Shown: piece by piece, positions 4,499 to 9,194 of the stretch | Layout of the letters: the number at the start of each line of letters is the position of its first letter | How positions within the stretch are numbered: position 1 is the stretch's first letter | Origin: Xanthobacteraceae bacterium | GTDB lineage: Bacteria > Pseudomonadota > Alphaproteobacteria > Rhizobiales > Xanthobacteraceae | Direction of reading: 5' to 3' | Assembly: GCA_030037185.1 (NCBI GenBank) | Contig: JASHRR010001311.1 | Coordinates: 1 to 9,194 of the forward strand | Length of the DNA stretch: 9,194 nt | Notes under the pieces: model-generated | What the model was told of the DNA's origin: nothing | The model's input: the letters and a program-made list of their open reading frames with translations, nothing else | The model's database searches: none | Program-made: the position numbers and the translations under genes

Positions 4499-5998
4499 TC
4501 ACGCCCGCTTCACCAGCTCCCATAGTTCGCCGAACGAGTTCTCCTGCTCGATCCGGTTGAGGAACGCAAAAATCTTGGTCGCTGAAGCCTTGTCGACTGC
4601 GCGCTCGGCGCAGGAGAAGAACTTCTCTTCAACCTGGTCCTGCGTGAACGGCGCTTGCGGAGTGCCGCTCGCGTAATAGCGCGTGCGCTCAACGGTGCGG
4701 CCGTCGGCGAGCACGACGGTCACCCGCGACGGGCTCTCCTCCAGAAGGTCGGCGAACTCCGGATCGATCGCGACCGAGACCTTGCCGGCCAACGCCTTTA
4801 CGGACTCGTCATCGATGGCCGCCTCGGTGAAGGCTTTGAGCATGGGTGCTCCATATAGCGCCGTGTAGGCCGCCACGTACGGCATACTGAATTTCGCGCT
4901 CTCGATCGAGGTCGGATAGGCCGAGCCGATTCGGGAGGCGGCGAATTTGGTGATGCTGACGTTGATCGCAGCAACATCGGCGGCCTTGATCTCGCTTCGC
5001 AATTCGAGCGTCGCGTCGATCGCCGTGTGGCCGAGGCCGCCGCACGGATAGCGCTTGGGCTTGAACCCGCGCTCGACGATGTCGTAGCTGCGGCCAAGCT
5101 CTGCAATCGGCTCGAACGAGACCTTCATGCCGCGATCGAAAGCGCGGAAATAGCCGGACACCGGGTGCTCCAGCGCAGCCGCGTTGGCCGTGAAGCCGCC
5201 GCGGCCAAGCGTGGCCGACAGAATGGCGTTGCGTGCGCTCGTGCCCGCGTGCAGCGGCTTGGTCATCGTACCGAAATTGGCCGAGAGCCCGCCCGACAGC
5301 GATGCCGCGATGCCGAGCACGTCAGCGATGCGCTCGCGCGGCACCTTGAGCAGGCGCGCGCACGCCATCGCGGCACCGATCGTGCCGATGCTCGACACCG
5401 CATGCCAGCCACCAACCGAAGTTTGCTCGGGCGCCGCGCGGGCGAGCTTCAGGCACACCTCAAAGCCGACGGTAAAAGCCGCCGTCACCTCAGCGGGCGT
5501 CGCGGGCAAGCTTTCGGCGAGCGGCAGCAGCGCCGGGATGATCGGCGAGGTCGGCTGGCCCAGCAGCGAGGAGAAGTCATAGTCCATGATGTGGGCGGCG
5601 ACGCCATTGGCAAGCGCCGCAAGCTGCGGCGAGGTCCGAAACGACTGGCCGACCACCGACACCTTGGCCGCCGCCCCCTCCTGCTGGACCATGTCGCAGA
5701 CGATCCCGGTTCCGTCCTCGCGGCTGCCGGCCAGCATCACCGCCAGCGTATCGATGAAGGCGAGCCTGACCCGCTCCGCGGCGAGCGGCGGCAGAGCTGC
5801 TGCGTCGAAGCCCACTACGAAATCCGCGATCGTGTCGCTGAGCCGTTTCTCAGTGTCGGCGGATTGGGCTTGGGCTTTTGCCTCGGCTTGCGAGGCGAGT
5901 GCCGGTTGCGCCGCCAGCGTCAGCGCGCCGGCCGCCCCCAGAAACAGCCGCCGATCGATGGAGCTTTCGCTTTGCCAATTCTCTCGCCGCCACCTCAT
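4499..5998 (-). CDS. MmgE/PrpD-family protein with a twin-arginine signal
   Basis: 499 residues. The family includes 2-methylcitrate dehydratase, cis-aconitate decarboxylase and iminodisuccinate epimerase. The N-terminus carries a Tat signal: DRRLFLGAAG (15-24), then a hydrophobic stretch ending ALA, cleaved near residue 35. The family body follows: ERVRLAFIDTLAVMLAG (75-91), HIMDYDFSS (136-144), GGWHAVSSIGTIGAAMACARLL (split 197-208 and 209-217), TKPLHAGTSARNA (246-258), PKRYPCGGLGH (314-324) and SAKFSMPYVAAY (368-379). Asp139, His199, Lys247 and His324 fit conserved active-site positions; Gln148 stands where a His is usual. ATG 5998 is chosen because AGGAGG (6004-6009) lies five bases upstream and the Tat motif follows. 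The in-frame ATG at 6058 would put 20 extra residues before it. The gene is divergent from the flavin oxidase. Most relatives are cytosolic, so export is unusual. The substrate is unknown. Confidence 0.9.
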   Translation of the reverse strand: MRWRRENWQSESSIDRRLFLGAAGALTLAAQPALASQAEAKAQAQSADTEKRLSDTIADFVVGFDAAALPPLAAERVRLAFIDTLAVMLAGSREDGTGIVCDMVQQEGAAAKVSVVGQSFRTSPQLAALANGVAAHIMDYDFSSLLGQPTSPIIPALLPLAESLPATPAEVTAAFTVGFEVCLKLARAAPEQTSVGGWHAVSSIGTIGAAMACARLLKVPRERIADVLGIAASLSGGLSANFGTMTKPLHAGTSARNAILSATLGRGGFTANAAALEHPVSGYFRAFDRGMKVSFEPIAELGRSYDIVERGFKPKRYPCGGLGHTAIDATLELRSEIKAADVAAINVSITKFAASRIGSAYPTSIESAKFSMPYVAAYTALYGAPMLKAFTEAAIDDESVKALAGKVSVAIDPEFADLLEESPSRVTVVLADGRTVERTRYYASGTPQAPFTQDQVEEKFFSCAERAVDKASATKIFAFLNRIEQENSFGELWELVKRA

Positions 5999-6511
5999 CA
6001 GATCCTCCTGCCGATAATGTGACGTTTTTACAGGATTCGTGTGCATCGATTCCAGCAAATCGATCGGCGGCGAAACGATCGAATTCGGGACCGGGCGATA
6101 TCACGGTTCCCGGACCGGACGCGCGTGGACCTCTGTTGCGGCTTTCTCGCCGGTTTCGTCGTGGATAACCGTCGCGACGCGATTAAAGGCTGCGAAGGCC
6201 TCGCCAAGCGTCGCACTATAACGGTCTAACCGGATCCGCGAGGTTGGGATGGTAAAGCGCCCGGGATAGCCTTGGCGGCGGGAGCCCGAGCGAGCGGCGA
6301 AGCGCTGTCGAGGCCAGACAGTTGGGCATGCCAGCCCCTGTTTCAGCAAGGGGAGGCTGCACAGCCTGTCCAATAGGAATCGACTTTTAGAATCGCTTGA
6401 GCGCAGCGAAATCCGGGGTGCAGCGACCACATCGCCGGCCCCGGCTCTCGCTTGTGCGCAATCCCGGGCTACCCGGTGCGGCCCGCGGCGACCCTCGCCA
6501 ATGCGTGCGGA
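5999..6511. other. Divergent intergenic region between two exported-enzyme genes
   Basis: This region separates the leftward PrpD-like gene from the rightward flavin oxidase and should contain both promoters. No frame within it is convincing: the 140-codon minus frame at 6101-6523 is Arg-rich with no recognisable domain. The clearest structure is the dyad at 6354-6367. I found no good promoter for the leftward gene. Confidence 0.6.
6354..6367. promoter_or_regulatory. Perfect 6+6 dyad, possible operator
   Basis: AGGCTG and CAGCCT flank CA, giving 14 bases of dyad symmetry roughly midway between two divergent genes. A site bound by a dimeric regulator controlling both genes would look like this, but no regulator gene is adjacent and the palindrome may be chance in GC-rich DNA. 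Confidence 0.25.
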
Positions 6512-6540
6512 TTGATCGACCACCCGCCCGCAGGCATGAT
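6512..6540 (+). promoter_or_regulatory. Candidate promoter of the flavin oxidase gene
   Basis: TTGATC (6512-6517) and CATGAT (6535-6540) are separated by 17 bases and each match four of six sigma-70 consensus positions. Transcription would start near 6547, giving a leader of about 39 bases before the ATG at 6586. Placement is good and the strength is moderate. Confidence 0.4.
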
Positions 6541-6585
6541 GGCGGCTGAGTGCTCATCGGGTCTACCGCAACCGGGGAGAGTCAT

Positions 6586-8145
6586 ATGAGTGGCACGCGT
6601 CGGGACTTCTTGCGGCAGGTCGGCAGCATCGGGGGATACCGGGCGACCTATCTCACCATGCAGGCGATGGGCCTGTTGAGCACCGCGGCAGCGGCCGAGC
6701 CGCTGATGCTGCAGCGCGGTGGCGCCCACGGCACCAAGGTCGTCATTCTGGGGGCCGGCGCGGCAGGCCTGTCAGCCGCCTACGAACTCGGCAAGGCCGG
6801 CTACGAATGCGTCATCCTGGAGGCGCGCGAGCGCGTCGGCGGACGCAGCTGGACAATCAGGCGCGGCACGCGGCTGGAGATGAACGACGGCACGCGGCAG
6901 CTCTGCGCGTTCGATTCCGAGATGTATTGGAACGCAGGCCCGGCGCGCATCCCGAGCGCCCATCAGGCGGTTCTCGGCTATTGCAAGGAACTCGGCGTCG
7001 CGCTCGAGGTCGAGATCAACACCAGCCGCGGCGCGCGCCTCTATAATCCGGCCGCGAACAGCGGCAAACCGATCGAGATGCGACAAGCCCATAACGACAT
7101 GCGCGGCGAAATTTCCGAACTGCTCGGCAAGGCGCTCAAGCGCGGTGCGCTCGATGAAGAGCTGACCGCGCAGGACAAGGAGCGCATGATCGCGTTCCTG
7201 CAGACCTACGGGGACCTGGCGCCCGACCTGGTGTTCAGGGGATCGACGCGATCCGGTTACAAGAGCCTGCCGGATGCCGGCGGTCAGGCCGGCGAGCGCC
7301 GTGACCCGGTGGCGTTGCGCACGCTACTCGATGTCGATCTGTGGAGCGCCGTGCTGTTCGAGGAGGGGTTTGATTTCCAGGCCACCATGTTCCAACCGGT
7401 TGGCGGCATGGACCGCATCCCGGCCGCGTTTGCCAACAAGCTCGGCCCGGTGGTCCGCCTGATGAGCGAGGTGACGGCGATCAAGCGCCGCGATAACGGG
7501 GTGACCATTGCCTATACGGACAGACGGTCCGGCAAGCGCAAGTCCGTCGAGGCGGCCTACTGCATCGTCACCATACCGCTCAAGGTGCTGGAGGGGATCG
7601 ACAACGATTTCTCGCCCGCGCACCGTGCCGCGATGCGTGAGATCGAATACGGCGATGCCGTCAAGATCGCGTGGCAGTCGCGCCGGTTCTGGGAAATCGA
7701 CGACCAGATCTATGGCGGCATTTCGTGGGTGAAGGGCCCGACCGCACTCGTATGGTACCCGAGCGACCGGCTGTTTTCCCAAAAAGGAATCCTGCTCGGC
7801 GGTTATGCGACCCGCGCCGATGCGCACGCGCTGGCCCCCAAGTCGCTAAAGGAGCAACTTGAATTGAGCCGGGCCGCCATCGAAGGCCTGCACCCCGGCC
7901 GCAGCCGCGAACTCGAAAAGCCGATGGCGATCACCTGGTCGAAGGTGCCCTACAGTCTCGGCATCGCGGCGCGCTACAAGACCGACCACGATCCGAATTA
8001 TGCGGTGCTCAGCGAGCCCGACGGCCCGTTCTTGTTCGCCGGCGAGCACTTGAGCCACGTGGGCGCCTGGCAGGAGGGTGCGATTCTCTCTGCGCGGCAC
8101 GCCGTCAACATGACGGACAAGCTCCGGCGCGCGCAACATGCCTGA
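6586..8145 (+). CDS. Tat-exported flavin amine oxidase, L-amino-acid-oxidase-like
   Basis: 519 residues. These FAD enzymes oxidise an amine or amino acid to the imine, which hydrolyses to an oxo product plus ammonia, usually yielding hydrogen peroxide. Residues 4-9 (TRRDFL) are a strong Tat motif; cleavage is likely after Ala37. The FAD Rossmann motif is VVILGAGAAGLSAAYEL (52-68), with Glu79 for the ribose and RERVGGRSWT (81-90). NAGPARIPSAH (116-126) resembles the substrate-carboxylate loop of L-amino-acid oxidases, placing Arg121 at their substrate-binding Arg. YGDAVKIAW (355-363) holds a candidate conserved lysine. The C-terminal FAD segment is FLFAGEHLSHVGAWQEGAI (482-500), with Trp495. 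The ATG at 6586 has GGGGAGA (6574-6580) five bases upstream; the in-frame ATG at 6550 would precede the Tat motif and is rejected. It is divergent from the PrpD-like gene. The flavin amine oxidase call is firm; amino-acid substrate preference is inferred. Confidence 0.92.
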   Translation: MSGTRRDFLRQVGSIGGYRATYLTMQAMGLLSTAAAAEPLMLQRGGAHGTKVVILGAGAAGLSAAYELGKAGYECVILEARERVGGRSWTIRRGTRLEMNDGTRQLCAFDSEMYWNAGPARIPSAHQAVLGYCKELGVALEVEINTSRGARLYNPAANSGKPIEMRQAHNDMRGEISELLGKALKRGALDEELTAQDKERMIAFLQTYGDLAPDLVFRGSTRSGYKSLPDAGGQAGERRDPVALRTLLDVDLWSAVLFEEGFDFQATMFQPVGGMDRIPAAFANKLGPVVRLMSEVTAIKRRDNGVTIAYTDRRSGKRKSVEAAYCIVTIPLKVLEGIDNDFSPAHRAAMREIEYGDAVKIAWQSRRFWEIDDQIYGGISWVKGPTALVWYPSDRLFSQKGILLGGYATRADAHALAPKSLKEQLELSRAAIEGLHPGRSRELEKPMAITWSKVPYSLGIAARYKTDHDPNYAVLSEPDGPFLFAGEHLSHVGAWQEGAILSARHAVNMTDKLRRAQHA

Positions 8146-8433
8146 CCGCCCCGCCAGCGGCGCAAAGCCCTCGCAAAATGCCTCCGCGGATAAGGTTTCA
8201 CGAGCCGTCCGATGCTGCCGAATGACTTCGGATGCGTCGCTTTCTCATGTTCGGCCGTCAGCCGGAATGGCCGCGGCTTGCGCGCCAAGCTGAGGCATTA
8301 TCCCGTCTTGCCAGCACCTGCAGAATCGTCATGCTCGCGGCGCAGACGACGCGATGCTGAAATCATCGACTGATCCTTGGGCGTCGCAGGCTGCAGCGCC
8401 GCCGGCGCGCTGTTGCAAGGGGCGGGGACAAGC
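8146..8433. other. Intergenic region before the universal stress protein gene
   Basis: No gene is convincing. A five-pair hairpin, CCGAA 8218-8222 with TTCGG 8227-8231, lies 72 bases after the flavin oxidase stop. It is a poor terminator since only a mixed CTTTCT tract follows at 8240-8245. No promoter with good -35 and -10 boxes was found. A purine-rich ribosome site (GGGGA, 8424-8428) precedes the next gene. Confidence 0.5.
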
Positions 8434-9194
8434 ATGAAGACCATCCTGGTCCCAACGGAATCCCAAGAGTCGATGCGCTCGGCGCTCACAACCGCGCTGA
8501 TGCTTGCACGTCGATTCGACAGCTACATCGAGGGCTTTGCGCTGCGGGTCCGCCTCAACGAATTCATCGCCGTCGACATGGCCGGCGCCATACCGCTGGA
8601 GACGCTGCGGGAAGAGAGCTTCGATGAGGCCCAGCGCGCCCGCACGCTGTTTGAAGCGTTCATGCGAGAACACGCCGTGCCGCGCAGCGATGCCGCAGTC
8701 GCCTCCCCCCTGACATCGCTGTCATATGGCTGGTTCGACGACGCTCCCGAAGGGGAAGACTTCGTCGGCAGCCGCGGGCGGGTATTCGACGTCATCGTCA
8801 TGAGCCGGTCGGAAGCGAATTCGATCGGCCTGCACGACAAGGCGATCGAGTCCGGCCTGTTCGACAGCGGCCGGCCGATTCTGATCGCGGCGCAGACGCC
8901 ACCGCGGGAGATCGGCGCCAACGTTCTGATCGCGTGGAACTGCAGCACCGAACAGGCGCGCACGACGGCGTTCGCAATGCCGTTGTTGCGCAAGGCCGAG
9001 CGCATAACGGTGCTCCACGTCGAGGGCGGAACGGCGGTGCCCGGACCGAGTGCCGCGCAGGCAACGCAATATCTAGAGCGAAACGGTCTCAACGCTGCGC
9101 TGAGGACCGTCGGGCTGGAAGGCCGCTCGACCGGAGAGGCCATACTGGCGACCGCACAGTCGCTCGGCTGCGATCTCATCATCAAAGGCGCCTA
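8434..9194 (+). CDS. Universal stress protein (UspA family), truncated by window end
   Basis: 253 complete codons are visible and the frame is still open at the edge. The first strand MKTILVPTE (1-9) and the following helix SALTTALMLARRFDSYIEGFAL (split 16-26 and 27-37) are the standard Usp opening. DVIVMSR (about 120-126) and GRPILIAA (about 146-153) complete the first domain. A second alpha/beta half begins with NVLIAWNCS and ends in DLIIKGA at the edge, where family members usually continue into a Tyr/His-containing loop. Such two-part proteins are near 280 residues, so roughly 25 residues are probably missing. Usp proteins are cytosolic, often bind ATP, and accumulate under starvation or oxidative stress. 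The G-x2-G-x9-G nucleotide motif is not visible here. The start ATG has GGGGA five bases upstream. No stress-sigma promoter was identified. Confidence 0.85.
   Translation, partial: MKTILVPTESQESMRSALTTALMLARRFDSYIEGFALRVRLNEFIAVDMAGAIPLETLREESFDEAQRARTLFEAFMREHAVPRSDAAVASPLTSLSYGWFDDAPEGEDFVGSRGRVFDVIVMSRSEANSIGLHDKAIESGLFDSGRPILIAAQTPPREIGANVLIAWNCSTEQARTTAFAMPLLRKAERITVLHVEGGTAVPGPSAAQATQYLERNGLNAALRTVGLEGRSTGEAILATAQSLGCDLIIKGA

Noticed and set aside
5027..6022. Plus-strand frame of 331 codons opposite the PrpD-like gene
   Set aside because: Arg/Ala-rich shadow with no domain; the PrpD family signatures are on the minus strand.
6101..6523. Minus-strand frame of 140 codons upstream of the PrpD-like gene
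   Set aside because: Arg-rich and without recognisable motifs; it lies across the expected divergent promoter region. A short conserved-looking tail was considered, but no family could be named.
8354..8437. 27-codon frame ending in an ATGA overlap with the universal stress protein start
   Set aside because: A leader peptide with translational coupling was considered, but there is no ribosome site before its ATG and the Ala/Pro-rich sequence looks random.
8523..9185. Minus-strand frame of 220 codons at the right end
   Set aside because: Ser/Arg-rich text without family features. The plus strand reads as a universal stress protein across the same bases, open to the window edge.
1..9194. CRISPR arrays, insertion sequences, tRNA genes and phage genes
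   Set aside because: No regularly spaced direct repeats, transposase-like frames, terminal inverted repeats with target duplications, or complete cloverleaf-like segments were seen.

Overview
The window is high-GC DNA that most resembles an alphaproteobacterium of the Bradyrhizobium/Rhodopseudomonas group (order Hyphomicrobiales). The reasons are an alpha-type SspB, short palindromic repeats of a style common in bradyrhizobial intergenic DNA, a stand-alone TctC/Bug binding protein, and several Tat- or Sec-exported enzymes. The assignment rests on recognised protein and repeat styles; no database search was possible.

Layout. The first ~75 bases carry two stacked hairpins that look like the 3' end of an alphaproteobacterial tmRNA (ssrA). 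They are followed by sspB (255-827, +), the ClpXP adaptor that recognises the tag tmRNA adds. Convergent to it is a small metal-sensing repressor of the CsoR/RcnR family (888-1166, -) carrying the His-Cys-His-His residue set of Ni/Co sensors. A ~480-base stretch without a convincing gene follows, ending in a near-consensus sigma-70 promoter for a secreted TctC/Bug solute-binding protein (1702-2667, +). Converging on it is an exported NHL six-bladed propeller (2869-3885, -) related to the peptidyl-hydroxyglycine lyase domain of peptide-amidating enzymes. Two hairpins lie between these genes. The propeller's leader holds a long inverted repeat.

After another ~480-base gap come two divergently oriented genes, both with twin-arginine signals: a MmgE/PrpD-family protein (4499-5998, -) and a flavin amine oxidase resembling L-amino-acid oxidases (6586-8145, +). 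The window ends inside a universal stress protein gene (8434 to beyond 9194, +).

How it fits together. The left end is housekeeping (trans-translation and tagged-protein degradation) next to a metal sensor whose target is not visible. The middle, 1.7-8.1 kb, is an accessory block in which all four genes encode exported proteins: a ligand-binding protein, a lyase-like propeller, a PrpD-like protein and an amino-acid-oxidase-like flavoenzyme. A periplasmic module for oxidising or processing an amino-acid-, peptide- or amide-like compound is a reasonable hypothesis, but it is inference. The genes are not one operon. The most notable sequence-level observations are the altered catalytic positions in the propeller and in the PrpD-like protein, and the unusual Tat export of a PrpD-family enzyme.
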